A DNA stretch of 64,000 nucleotides from Ilex aquifolium (taxonomy: Eukaryota > Streptophyta > Magnoliopsida > Aquifoliales > Aquifoliaceae). The notes under the pieces were generated by a model. The model was not told the DNA's origin, made no database searches, and worked only from the letters and a program-made list of their open reading frames with translations. Position numbers and translations under genes: made by a program. Shown here piece by piece: positions 35,051 to 47,040 of this stretch. The DNA lies in assembly GCA_951799425.1 (NCBI GenBank), contig OX637399.1, positions 19,132,001 through 19,196,000 on the forward strand. The letters run 5' to 3'. How positions within the stretch are numbered: the first letter of the stretch is position 1; each line of letters starts with the position of its first letter.

Positions 35051-35332
35051 CGTTCGAACGCCAGGTAACGTTCGAACGTCATCTACTTACAGTACTCAGC
35101 CTCTGATGAAGCTTATGATGAAACTTAAAAGTACTGGGAGCTCAGTCCGTTCGAACGCCAATAGACTGTTCGAACAAGATTAACGTTCGAACGCCAATAG
35201 AACGTTCGAATGAAGAGAACCTACAGTACTTTGGCCTCTGACAGAACTCAAAAGTATTGAGAGCTCACCACGTTCGAACGCAAAACCACGTTCGAACGAT
35301 CTGTTTAAAATCCTTCTACATACGTTCGAACG
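35051..35332. repeat. Paired CGTTCGAACG palindromes upstream of the env-like ORF
   Basis: The sites start at 35051, 35069, 35148, 35167 (TGTTCGAACA), 35184, 35203 (one mismatch), 35271, 35289 and 35323. Four pairs have starts 18-19 bp apart, as in the LTR U3. The intervening text (GTACT...GAGCTCA) differs from the LTR, so this is not simply an LTR copy. Confidence 0.85.
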
Positions 35333-35348
35333 TTACCACGACTCAGGC

Positions 35349-35356
35349 TATAAAAG
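35349..35356 (+). promoter_or_regulatory. Candidate internal promoter (TATA box) for the env-like ORF
   Basis: TATAAAAG sits 16 bases after the last palindrome and 222 bases before the ATG at 35571. The order palindrome pairs - TATA - leader - ORF repeats that of the LTR promoter. Promoter activity is inferred. Confidence 0.5.
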
Positions 35357-35570
35357 CCTGGTTCGTCTTCTTCATTTCAAAACCCTCCAAACCCCTTGAA
35401 AAACTGAAAAACCCTTGGTGACTCTTCACTACCCAGACCCCAAAACACCTCATATTCTCCATTTTTACCCAAAATCAACCCTCCCAAGACCATTCCCATA
35501 TCAAGAACCTCCATTTTCACAAAGAAATTCAAGATTTCAAAGCCCTCAAAACTCAAAAATCGAAACCACC

Positions 35571-36650
35571 ATGCCAAGAATCAAGCTGCCTGCCAGGCAC
35601 AACCCAAACACCCAGGAGCCCAACTTCGTCGAGGAGGTGGTGGAAGTACGAGAAGGAATGCCACCACTCACGCGAAGATACGACAAAACTCGATTTCCTA
35701 CAGCTCTAAAAGCTGACAGGTATGAAAATTTCTACCAAAACAAAGTCATTGTTTGTGAAAGAGATGTGATTTTGCGGAGTTGGGGATCTTTGCGGAGATG
35801 GAGATGAGGGGGTGGTTGTTTTATTTGAGGAACGACGGGGAGGCCGTGGTCGACTTGGTGCGGGAGTTTTACTCCAACGCCGAGATCATCGACGGGGAGA
35901 TTCGAACATATGTAAGGGGAGTCCATGTGGACGTTGATAAAGATTATATTTGGGGGGTAAGGCAAGAGGTGCCTCGGGTACCAAGTCCCGCCTATCCCCC
36001 AAGGAAGAATGTAGCAATGAATGAAGTGGGGAAGGAACTGACTGGAGTACCCAATTTTTTGTGGACTGGGAAGAAATTCTTTAGACAAGGGGAGCCAACT
36101 GACAAATACAAAATGCTAAACTTGATTGCGGTGTCAAACTTTGCCCCAATTGGAAGGAAAAATGAAATTCTGCCCGACATGGCCCGACTTTTGTATGTCA
36201 TTGGAAAAGGGCAAAGCATTGACCTCCCCTCCCTGGTATTAACTGAGATGAAGAAAGGGTGTGACGTGAAGCGGAATTCACTTCCCTTCGGCACCCTAGT
36301 GACTGAGATATGCAAAGACCACGGGGTGAGGGTGAAGCCGGAGATGGAAATTCAAAAGCCAATGGGGCCACTGAACAAGGCTTCCTTCCGGAGAAGCCAA
36401 AGTCATAGTGGCGGCCCAGCGGCAAGACAAGAAGAGCCCCATGCCCACGGAGTGGATGAGGTACAAGAGGAGCATGATGAGATGGAGGAGAGAGAGATGG
36501 AGAGAGAGAGAGAGATCAGCCACAGGAGGCAGGGCCTAGCACCAGCTCCCGACGTTCTTTACGAGACATCATGCTTAGCATTGAAGCTAAGCAGGATGAG
36601 ATTCTTAGGCTTCTAAGGGGAGGACCTGGTGGAGATGGCAGACATGGAGG
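35571..36650 (+). pseudogene. Athila-1 env-position ORF (putative plant transposon protein family), frameshifted
   Basis: It starts MPRIKLPARHNPNTQEPNF and runs to FYQNKVIVCERDV, where one base is missing (near 35770). The frame resumes as GIFAEMEMRGWLFYLRNDGE, AVVDLVREFYSNAEII, TYVRGVHVDVDKDYIW and on to FGTLVTEICKDHGV. This is the plant-specific protein that occupies the env position in Athila elements. No signal peptide or clear membrane segment is visible in this copy. A second frame change near 36550 separates a C-terminal LRDIMLSIEAKQDEILRLL coiled-coil segment. It is preceded by its own candidate promoter. Confidence 0.78.
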
Positions 36651-38495
36651 AGAATGAGAGAGAGAGATCCCTGTCCTTGTTCTTGTTCTTGTTTTTATGT
36701 TTGTTTAAAGTGATTCTTTTTATGAATTTCTTCTTTGATAGCTGTAAGTTTTTTTTTGTGTGATTGTGGATGAATCGAATCGTTGATATTAAAAGATGAT
36801 ATTTTGAGAAATGAATGGTTCCATTTATCACTTTTATTTGTTTTAATGCATATGTAGATTTAGCTTAAAATTAAAATATGATGGACCGAATGTGGATGTT
36901 AAGAATGTTTGCTAGAGTAAATACGCACATGATCGGTTTGACACCTCAACTTATCAACCAAAACTTAAAACCACATCTCTTGGACAATTGGTATTATTTC
37001 TATGCTTAAATTATCAAATGTGCATCGATATCTGTTATTTTCAAGGTACAGGATGATCTGACTCGAAAATGGAATCGGTATATAACCGACATCCCCTGGA
37101 AAACCTGATATAACTAGTGGAGATAACAAAGAATACCATGGTGAGCCTCGAGCCTTACGATGCTTTCGAGAGACAATCGATGTTTACTCAAGTAAAGTCT
37201 TTCACTCTCAATTTTTGAATAGTCTCATTAATCTTGCTGTGATTGACGCAATTAAAAGCGATCTATTGACATATCCCATAGGAAACCTTCACATACTACA
37301 CATACATGTGCACATACTTGAGAAATGATTTTAGGCCATCTTTGAATTGATATTTAGCCTTAGCCATTTCTTTTACAAAATTATTTCCCTAGTCAGCCAT
37401 GTTTGAACCCTCAATGTATGATTTCTTCTTCGATAAATCCAAATGATTACCAAGCCACAAGAAAACATATTGGACACACCATTGCTATCTAATTTTCTTG
37501 CACCCTCTTATAAATCAATATGACACATAAATGCAAGGAAATGGGGAAGACTGTGGAGGCTACTTTTCGATGACAAGAAGAATCAATGAGAACAATTGAA
37601 ACAGAAAACAAGCAAAAAGGCAAGAAATTGCCAAGAAAGTGAAAAATGAGAAAAATGAAAAAAAGAAATGTCATCTCTAGGCAAAATATCAAAAAGTTAG
37701 AAAAAGGTGTGCTACACTACATAAACAGAAGATAGCTTTTGAAAATCTATGACGTCATTTCGTTAGCCACTGACCTCTGACCACGCTACAACCTATGAAA
37801 AGCCCTAATTGATCTCAAGTCTGTTACATGCGTGTGTTGTTAATCAAAATTGGGATATGGTAAATAGCATTTATTTAAATTACGTCAATATTCTTTCATG
37901 AGATTATGCCAAACATAAGTAGTTGCTTCCTTAAAATTTCACTCCTTTCCTAATTGTGCATGTGATTTGTCGATTGGCCACCCTCTGATCACATGATCTG
38001 TGAGCAACAAGTCACTATAATCGAAGCGAACTTTTGCTGAGAGCATTCTATGAGAGGTTTGTGGAATCGAAGCTATCCATGGAAGGTGAAAAAATGGAGT
38101 GTTTGTTATGTAACAATTCCTGTGGCGTGAATGATCATTCCTACTACATTGGGAATTCCAAATGCCAATGTAACAGATGCTAATTTTTGTATAGAATAAA
38201 TACCTATGAAAGAGGGACATGCGGGATATAAGTCAAAATTGAGAGTTGAGTGCCTCAACGACCATGATGTTAATTTACTTTAATTAGCAATCTCACATAC
38301 ACATCTGTTCGACTGAAGTTTGTGGGTAGCTTCACTGGAAATCCTCACGAGACAACACTGGTCCGCTAGGGTAAACCTAGTGGTTCAACGGCTTGTTGCA
38401 TAAGCTAAATGTAACCGGATGACCTACGAAAATGGCATTAGGAGTAGATTTGTTTTTGTATTACTAGAGACTAGCAATATTTAGGTTGAGGAGTG
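36651..38495 (+). other. Athila-1 3' non-coding region
   Basis: About 1.85 kb lies between the env-like ORF and the 3' LTR with no supported ORF. The last bases before the LTR (TTTAGGTTGAGGAGTG) form a purine-rich stretch that may serve as the polypurine tract. Confidence 0.6.
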
Positions 38496-40352
38496 TGATT
38501 AGCACTTAAAATTAGCATGTTACTATGCCATTTTAAGACTAATTGTACTTTGATGGAGTTTAAGTGATGTCATTTCAGGCCCTAAACTGAACAAGGACTC
38601 AAGAACAACAAGTACCACACTTGGATGCAACACCAGCACATTAGAGCCCAAAATTGGAGAAGCTGGGAGCACAGCCAGAACGTTCGAACGCCAACTCACG
38701 TTCGAACGGCCACATTGCACTGTAGCAGACTCAACTGCTAAGAGAAGGTGTGTTGCAGTTAGGAAAGAAGACTGAAGCTCTGAGGCACTTGAGTGTCACG
38801 TTCGAACGCCAACTCACGTTCGAACGTGCACTTGAGTTGATTGAAGACCAGACTACTGCATAGAGTTGGAACTGAACTTCACAGAAGACCAACAGATCAC
38901 TCGAGTGAAAGGGTCAGAACACATCTGGCGTTCGAACGCCCTTAGTGCAAAAACAGAAGAAACGTTCGAACGACAGTCAACGTACGAACGACCATAAAGC
39001 AAAAACAGAAACAACGTTCGAACGCCAACTCACGGTCGAACGTTCTCCACAGACTGGCAGCAGAGTGGTTGGTTTTTCACTTGGACTTGGGCGGCATACA
39101 CTATTCCTTCACCTCCTTTTGTCTCCTCCTCTTGCCTATAAATACTCCCCTTGTTGGAGAGCTATGAGAGCCAAGTAGAAGGGTTGATGGAGGCTTAGAC
39201 TCCCACTCACATTGTAGATTTAAGCTTATGTTTTCCTTGTATGAAGTCTTTATTTTAGAGATTAGTTTGGCTTTAGTCCAACATCTCCTTGTTTGTTATA
39301 AGAGTAGTTTTATGTTTATGCTTTCATTTACATGCATAGAAATGAGTTAGTTCATCTTTTGGTTGAGGAAGCAACCCTCCATTTCTTGGTTGAGGAAGCC
39401 ACCCTCCAAATGTGACTAGCTTTCTTCTACTTTTATTGTTTATGTATTTCACTTCCATTGCTTGAGCTTCTTTCTTTCTTAGAGGAGTGAAACTCTTCCA
39501 CTTTTCTAGAGCTTTACCAAAGCCGTGAAGGGTGGAACGTGTTTCACTCAATCTTTGTCAAAGATTGGCTCTTTGTTCATTGTTATTTTATCTTTTAAGT
39601 CTTCTACTTGGAGGGATGAGCATCACTCACTTTTCTAGCTTTACCAAATCCATGAAGAGTGAGTAGTTTCTCATTCACTCTTTAGTAAGAGGAGAAGGGC
39701 ACGTATAAGTTATCCAGGAATTATATTTGTGCTTTGTTCTAATGCTTAACGTTTATTTCTCTTTATTTATTGGATGATTGATTGCATCTAGCAAAACTAA
39801 GGTACTTTGTATAATCGTGGGTTCTTTCTATGACATGGATGACTCTTGCATAGAAAGACTCATCGGTTCAAGGCAAGCACCCCGGCTAGATCTTCAGGAC
39901 TACCCTTCAATCCTCCCCCTTATTGTGCTTCATTTAAAGAATGAAATATTAATATCATGATTGGATATCTTGTAGAAACACTTGCTTATTTGTAGACGGG
40001 TTAAGTCTCAGCACAGACAATTTTTGTAAACTTCTAGAAAGACATCGGAATCATGTTCTTAATTCTCACAGTCCATCTTTAACTTCCGATTAACTTGCTG
40101 TTGACACGGGAGTTAATTGAGTTATCAAGCACAAGTATAATAAACCGGATAATTAATTACATGTCCAGATCCTCGAACTAAAGAGTGATCCTTTTTCATT
40201 AGCATTTATCTCCTGTTTTGTTAAGAAAATTCTCTTGGAAAGAATCTTATATTATGTCTAGGAAATCTCACACCTCACAACAAATCTCAAGGGTTACAAA
40301 CAATAGGTCTCCACCACTGTTTATCTCAAAAATACCAACAACAGTTCCCTGT

Positions 40353-43006
40353 GGATTTGTAAAACCCGAGAAAATTTGAACTTTTGTGAAAAAGGGCAAA
40401 AAGGTAATTTGCCACTATGGCACAGGTTGTAAACCTGAATTTTTCTAGAGCTCGGATGACGAAACGGACCTCACCGTTGGATTCGTCTCGCGAAAACTAG
40501 TTACCCTGTCAATTTTCATTGAATTCCGAGATAGTCGGATTTTTCGCGTCTTACGAGACGAACGGACCTCGGGTGACCCCGTACACGAAATTTTTATAAA
40601 ATTTTCAAGTTTGGGGAAGTATTAGAGACAAGTTAAAATAAAAATATTTTGAACTTAAACTGGGACGAAATTTAATCGTTTCGGGGTTAAAACGGACCCG
40701 GAAAAGAGAGGCCGTGTGGCACGTTGTGGGCCAAATGTTCCAAGAGTATTTAAAGGGGAGAAAATCAGATTTTCTCCCCATTTGTTCAGCCGGTTTTAGC
40801 GTGAGAAAGAGGAGAGGGAAAAGCTAGGTTTTCTCCACCTTCTCTCTAAGATCCTCGTCTCCACGGAGCTCAAATCCACTCGGGCCAAGAGAGAAAGTTG
40901 TTCCCCTCGCCAAGAGCTACAAAACCATACCAAGGAGGTCGGGTTTTGGAGAGAATTCAAGGACGGGATTTTTGGAGGCTAGGGCTTTGAGCTCGAATCG
41001 GGTCTAGGAGGCTTCCCAACGTCGTTCCTTACGCTTCAAGAGGTAGGGTTCCCTCCTACCAAGGTTTATTCCACACCTAGAATGCTTAGGTGAAATGGGT
41101 AAATGAATAGATATGTATATGTATATGTCATTTGCCTATGGTTGTGAAATTGGGTGAAATGGGTTGAAATAAATTCTAATTGGATTGGTAATTAGAAGTT
41201 TCTAAATGAAATTTCTAGGATTGAGTATATGAAATTAACCCAATGTGACACTTGGGCTATGTGAAGTGTGGGCATGCTATGTGTTTATCTTATGCCTTGA
41301 AATTGAAGTATGTTATTTCTTGATAATGTGATGACATGCTTGGGTGTTGATTAAGATTAAATGTTGATATATTTTCATGTTTGTAATATATTGACATTGT
41401 AGCGAATTATGGAAATTATATGTACATGATATAATTTTGCCATGAAATATGTGAAATGTGATTAGAATGTTCATGTGTTACTCATAGCATATTGAACATG
41501 ATAATATTGTCGCAATGGAGCATCACATTGCATATGCACGGGAACATCGCACTTAGTGGGTGTGTGTGCATGGTGGTTGTCTTCACCACGCTTGGTGGAT
41601 GACAAGTGGGCTCGGGTAATATGGGTCGATGACCTAGTCGAGTCTCACGGTTTGCATGGTTGTTAGGGTTGGGGTAGCAAGAAGGGCTAGACTATCCCTC
41701 GGGTGAGAGACCCGGTGATCGGAGACGCACTCCGTTGGTATAGAGCCCATAAAGTGTGTCGGTGTACGCGGAACCGTTGGTGGAAGTCCATAAATTCCGT
41801 GTCGGTTGGGTGCCGTTGGTGTAAGTCCATAAATATCCACCCCAAGAAAGACCCTAGAATGAAAATGTCATTTGATGTGCAACATAAATGACGGATTGGT
41901 GCACATTGGCGTTTGCATGTGTAGAGGAGCCGGGGAGGGCTCGGGTGATATGCATGTGTGAGTCTCACCTCATTACATGACATGACATTGTGAAATTCCA
42001 ACATTGAATACATTTTATTGCTTGGAATGTTATGAATTGTTGTTTTGTGGCATGTGAACATTTCATATGCATATAGGTTGGGGAGTAGCCTCATTAGGAA
42101 ATACCCTATTGAGCGTGGCTCACCCTTTGTGGAAAAAAAAAAAACATTTCAGGTGCGGGGTTCACACCGGCGGACGGCTCCCATTTCGAGCCCCAAGGTT
42201 GAAGAAAGCCGACTTGTGGCTTTTATTGTTGTTTTGTAAAGCTTTTGAAAAGAATTCAATTTTGATATGTAAATGTATGGAATCAATTGTAATAGAACTT
42301 GTATAAACCATGTTTTATATGAAAATCCTTGTCAAACATGTATTTGATGAGTTGGGAAGGGTTTTGAATGGATTGGAAAGGAAAAATGGTTGAAAATGGC
42401 AAAACTGGGCAGAGAGTACCGGTACTGGGTACCGGTACTGAATGGTACCGGTACTGGGTACCGGTACGGAATGGTACCGGTACAGGACACCGGTACCCTC
42501 TTTCCAGTGGGTTGACAGTACCGGTACCGGGTACCGGTACTGAATGGTACCGGTACTGGATACCGGTACCCTCTTTCCAGTGGGTTGACAGTACCGGTAC
42601 CGGGTACCGGTACTGAATGGTACCGGTACTGGATACCGGTACCCCCTTTCCAGTGGGTTGATAGTACCGGTACCGGGTACCGGTACTGAATGGTACCGGT
42701 ACTGGGTACCGGTACTCTCTTCAAAATTTTCAGATTTTTACACTGCTTCGCCCTATTTTCAATCTACGTTTTCCTTCCCTCCAATGATGTAAATGGACTA
42801 TAATGGAGTATAAATCATGGTATATTGAATATTGGTTGAACCCAAATGAATAACCGAATCCGGTTAACAATTGTGAGTTAAGATCCCGGTTAAGGGGATG
42901 CTACTACCATGGTGTTAGGTTGAGTGACATCCACGGGTATTTCCGCGGGTTGACGGGTGGTCAACGGTTAATAAGGGACCCCCGGATTTTGGGGCGTCAC
43001 AGGATT
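40353..43006 (+). mobile_element. Tekay-type solo LTR (2,644 bp) inside the Athila-1 3' LTR
   Basis: The solo LTR spans 40358-43001 between direct copies of GGATT. It starts TGTAAAACCCG and ends GGGGCGTCACA, the same terminal signature as Tekay-1. It shares the block CGCTTCAAGAGGTAGGGTT near 41033 and a TATA-like TATTTAAAGGGG near 40748. It carries a palindrome-rich minisatellite at 42413-42720. A solo LTR forms by recombination between the two LTRs of a full element. Confidence 0.93.
42413..42720. repeat. 73-bp minisatellite built from GTACCGGTAC palindromes
   Basis: About four units, each with several ACCGGT-centred palindromes (GTACCGGTAC, GGTACCGGTACT), joined by CTCTTTCCAGTGGGTTGAC. Clean consecutive units start near 42513, 42588 and 42663. 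The array can fold on itself on either strand. Confidence 0.85.
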
Positions 43007-43087
43007 CGACTCCGGACTCAAACCGGATTATTACTACAGCTTGACCGCCTGCACTTGGGTGTACACATTTCGGATCAAGTCAGTGTC

Positions 43088-44441
43088 CTCAATAAATATA
43101 TAGCCTCCATAGTTGATCTACCCAACATAAACCCAAATTGATTTTCCGACACTATAGTCTCAACTATTAGGCGCTGTTCAATAACATTTTCTCATAATTT
43201 CATTGTATGACTCATCAATTTTATCCCTCCATAATTATTACAATTTTGAATATCTCCTTTATTTTTATAGATAGGTACTAAAATACTCTTTCTCCATTCA
43301 TCGGACATTTTCCTAGTAGCAATAATTCTATTGAATAATTTCGTTAACCACAACACTCCCTCATTCCCTTAGCACTTCCAAACCTCAATTCGAATCTCAT
43401 TCGGTCTTAAAGCCTTGCCTAATTTCATTTTCTTCAATGCAAACTCTACATTCGATTGTTTATTCTACGAAAAGAAAGTCTCATAGATCCTGCCATTTTC
43501 TATCTTTTCTAGATTTCCTAAGTGATTTTCGTTTAATAGTTTCTCAAAATATTCTTTCCACCAATCATTTATTTCCTCATCTTTAACTAAAATCTTGAGT
43601 GCTCGCCCTTGATGCACTTAACTTGGTTAAAATTTCTTGTTTTCCTTTCTCTAATTTTAACTAATTTGTAGATGTCTTTTTTTCTCTCTTTACTATCTAG
43701 TTTTTTTGTACAATTCGTCGTAGGCTTTTAACTTAGCATCTCTAGCTATCTTTTTAACTTCCTTGTTAGCTAATTTATATCTTTGGAAGTTCTCTTTATT
43801 TCTATCATTTTGCTATCTCTTAAATGATTCTTTCTTTGCTTTAAGTACCTCTTGTACGTCGTCATTCCACTACCAATTTTCTTTTCCCACAAGCCCTCTA
43901 CCATTTGACTCTCCAAAAACCTCTCTCGAAATTTTTCTAATGTCTTTCGTCATCCTACTCCATATAATGTTTGTCTCATACTCTAGGTTCCATAAGGCCT
44001 TTTTAAGCATTCTACTCCTAAATAGTACTAGTTTCTCATCTTTTAGATTCCACCATCTCGTTCTTGTTTTTCTAATGCTTTTCCTTACTCTATGTTGCCC
44101 TTTAATATATAAATTTAAGATTGTTAGCCTATGTTGAGATGTTAAACTTTCTCCCAAAATAACCTTACAATCTTTACATGCTAATCGATCTGTTCTTTTA
44201 CTCAAGAAGTAGTCTATTTGGCTTTTGTTTGGTCCGCTTTTAAAGGTTATTAGATATTCTTCTTGTTTTCTAAACAAGATGTTTGCCACTACAAGGTCAT
44301 AAGCCATTGCAACTCTAAAATACTCTCTTCGGCTTCATTTCGATCACCATATCCATAACCATCATGAATCCTCTCATAGTGTATCTTTTCCTACGTGTCC
44401 ATTGAAATCTCCACCTATGGTTATCTTTTCTCTTATAGATA
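43088..44441 (-). pseudogene. RTE-type LINE, middle part (reverse transcriptase)
   Basis: On the minus strand, broken frames carry RT blocks of the RTE clade (a block like KMSDEWRKSILVPIYKNKGD near 43310, and FGFMLGRSTMEAIYLLR near 43110). Further upstream is the linker TRWWNLKDEKLVLFRSRM (43870-44307). It is joined to 22304-23450 across Athila-1 and to 46428-47040 across the Helitron. Confidence 0.8.
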
Positions 44442-46427
44442 CTAGTTGATGCACACGTGAGTTGCACGTGAATCATCATATTTTTTTTGATCAATCTCTA
44501 ATTCATTTAAATATTCCTCAACTAATTCCCAAAACCATTAAGAAAACTCACTTAGCGCTTTTATGGTCAATACTTTCTAGATGTGTTTCGCTTTCAAAAA
44601 AGATCTAAGATTTAATTGGTAATTTTTGGTGTTTGTCAAATACAACAAGTTGAATTTTTGTAATTTGTTCCACCTTAAACTATGTGTCAGGTAAGTGTAT
44701 TTCCCTATCTAACCTTTACGCTTTCTACAACCCTAGGTGATGGGGAAATAATGTTATTGAATTTCTATTTTACTCCCATATAACTCAATAAAGCAATGGG
44801 CAGCCTGAAGTTATCCTAAATTAGATCATCTTGAATCAGTTTGTTAGTCTCAATCTGTTGATGTTCCTTTTTGAACTTAACAAACATTGAGTGAAAGAGG
44901 CAAACATATTCCTTATCCACAAAACGCGATAAACAATTTTTAGGAATGTTATTGTTAAGAGGCATACTAACAATGAAGAGATGAGTTTAGAATCAAGAAT
45001 TTTCCCTTCACAAAATTAGCATAGGAGCAAGATTCAAGAGATTGTTTTGCACCTATCCTATAAACATAAAAAGTCACCTTCTATTATGAACTCTTAAAAG
45101 CCTTCAAAAATGGCCAAAATTGTTGCTTTGATGCCTAAACTTGTTGTTTTCAGCTTAGAAAATGAAAGAATTGGATATCCTTCAAAGTTTCAAATAATTC
45201 CTAGGTAACTAAGGCCATGTGTGGACATGTCTCTTAACGATGATGAGCTGCAACAAATTGGATCTAAAACATGTTCTTGGGTAGATAGTATCGAGTTGCT
45301 ACTCAGACTCCCATGTTAAACAACATATCAGGGCCTTGCAAAGCAGGACACTGCCAACCCTCTTTTTGCCCTCGTTTGTTTAAAATAATTTGAAGTATAA
45401 TTAAGTTAATCAATGATTTAATTGTGATGGCATAATGAGTTCACATGAAAAATCCAAAATCCTTCAAGCATTACCCGTTCTTAGGACTCTAACCGCAACT
45501 TGGAGATGTATACATAAATCTATTCATATGTACATGGTACATAGATCTACAACTTTAGATTTATCTAACTGGAATGAATTGAATAGATAGGAACCCTACA
45601 AAACAACATTATTAAGAGTTTAATACTAAAAAGATACTTGATTTTCAGTTAAATGAAAACCAATCAAAGTCATGATTACATATTATAGAGTTCTTAAAGA
45701 GTACCTCAAATAAAATTTTTGCATAAGGAGTTATGTGTTTATTATGGGAGCGTACGCACATTTCAGAGGGGCCATGTACATGTATAATAAGAAAAAATCA
45801 TAACTCAAACAAAATTCATAGGAATAAGCAGCAAAAAAAGACATGAGCATGTAGTAGAGTGAGATTTTTAACCTTTATTGGTGCTTCAAGTTTCGAGATA
45901 TGCGTGAAGTACTTAGAGAAATAGGCAGATTTGGGCTTCAAAAAGAAGATGAATACAATTAAGTGGACAAATTGGACGAATCCAAGTAAAAGCACTCCAT
46001 CCAAAATCTTAAGATCAATCTAATCAATCCAATTAACAGACAATGTGCCCAAGCCAAAAAGAATTGTTGTGGGGAAGAAAGATAACTGGTACCTGTTGAT
46101 GTAGCGCAACACAAACAATTCGTGTGAAAGCTAGAGAGATAGAGAGAGAAAAAGATGTGTTCCAATTGGAAGATGGAAGCTCAATAGAGTTCTAATTGAT
46201 AATGTAATATCCAATAACTCAATGCTTATCTATTACTATTATTAATTGAAGGTGCTATCAGTTTTTTTGGAAGTAAGAATACGAAAAGATATGAAATCAT
46301 TACAGCGAGTAGGTAGGGTATAGATAATTAAATATATAAGGATATAGTTGACTTTAATTTTTTTTATAAGGACATAATTGTCAATCAAAATTTGTTCACT
46401 TTTATTGACATTTTATAGTGGTATAGA
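44442..46427 (-). mobile_element. Non-autonomous Helitron inside the RTE LINE
   Basis: On the minus strand it starts TCTATACCACTATAAAATG (TC end at 46427). It ends with hairpin CACGTG-CAACT-CACGTG, about eight bases, then CTAG (44442). It is flanked by A on the 5' side and T on the 3' side. It interrupts LINE sequence that continues on both sides, which gives independent boundaries. No Rep or helicase coding is visible in its 1,986 bp, and I see no recognisable captured exon. A (TATAGA)n run at the 5' edge leaves the exact start uncertain by a few units. Confidence 0.75.
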
Positions 46428-47040
46428 TATAGATATAGATATATTGCACTAATTCATCCGTTTGCTCCCAAAATTGCTTTTTAATATGTTCATCTAACCC
46501 TACTTAAGGTGCGTAAGCGCTAATCACATTAATTATATTCTTTCCGACTATAAGTTTGATAGATATAATCCTATCTTTTAGGAATTTTATCTACAACTAT
46601 TCCTACTTCATTTCTTTGTTTATCCTTTCATCTATAGTAAATCTTAAATCCTGTATTTTCTATCTCCCTTGCCTTCTCACCTACCCACTTAGTTTCTTGT
46701 AAGCATGTTATACTAATTTTTCTCATACTCATAGTGTCTACTAATTCCATTGTTTTGCTGGTGAGTGTACCTATATTTCATGTTGCTAATCTAAGGCTAT
46801 TATCACGGACTAGCTTCCTTACCCCCAACGTTCGTCGATGGTGCGGAGACCCTTGCCCATTTCTCACCGCACCCAGGCGTCGATGCGACACCCTTAACTT
46901 ATTTGTCGAAACGCCCCGAGACAGGCACAACGCCCGTAATTGATTTTTCGAAATGCCCCGAGACAGGCGTAATAAGTCAATTATGGGGAACGACCTAGCA
47001 TTAGCACATATATCATTGTTTGGACTCATCATAGTAGATT
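46428..47040 (-). pseudogene. RTE-type LINE, 5' part (apurinic endonuclease)
   Basis: On the minus strand a frame near 46680-46800 reads LTSKTMELVDTMSMRKISIT then CLQETKWVGEKAREIENTGF, the opening of the exonuclease-endonuclease-phosphatase domain of RTE elements. A Ser/Arg-rich leader (46778-47032) precedes it. A stop follows soon after, so it is decayed. Confidence 0.8.

Larger units (their letters stand above)
38496..43082 (+). repeat. 3' LTR of Athila-1, split by a solo LTR
   Basis: LTR sequence runs 38496-40357 and resumes at 43002 (with the GGATT duplication) to 43082. Compared with the 5' LTR it keeps CGTTCGAACG at sites where the 5' copy has CATTCGAATG or CGTTTGAACG. The TATA box lies at 39137-39144. 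Confidence 0.95.
23446..43087 (+). mobile_element. Athila-1: Athila-like Ty3/gypsy retrotransposon with nested insertions
   Basis: The element spans 23451-43082 with TSD GTGTC on both sides (23446-23450, 43083-43087). LTRs start TGATTAGCAC and end GATCAAGTCA. The 5' LTR is 1,938 bp; the 3' LTR is equivalent once a solo LTR is removed. The PBS TGGCACCGTTGCTGGGG resembles the complement of tRNA-Asp, as in Athila. Gag, PR, RT, RNase H, IN and an env-position ORF follow. Nested inside are element D (27986-30694) and the solo LTR (40358-43001). I count roughly 25-30 LTR differences by eye, mostly transitions, so the copy is fairly young yet already carries stops. Confidence 0.95.

Noticed and set aside
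42332-42724. 130-aa minus-strand frame rich in Val, Pro, Thr, Gly and Tyr repeats
   Set aside because: It is only the translation of the palindromic minisatellite; all frames through a tandem array without stops look open.
43763-44137. Plus-strand 124-aa Ser/Phe/Leu-rich frame
   Set aside because: It is antisense to the RTE LINE linker, which has recognisable sequence on the minus strand.
45816-46165. Minus-strand frames of 62 and 68 aa inside the large Helitron
   Set aside because: They are short, without domain, and no splice-consistent gene fragment could be recognised.
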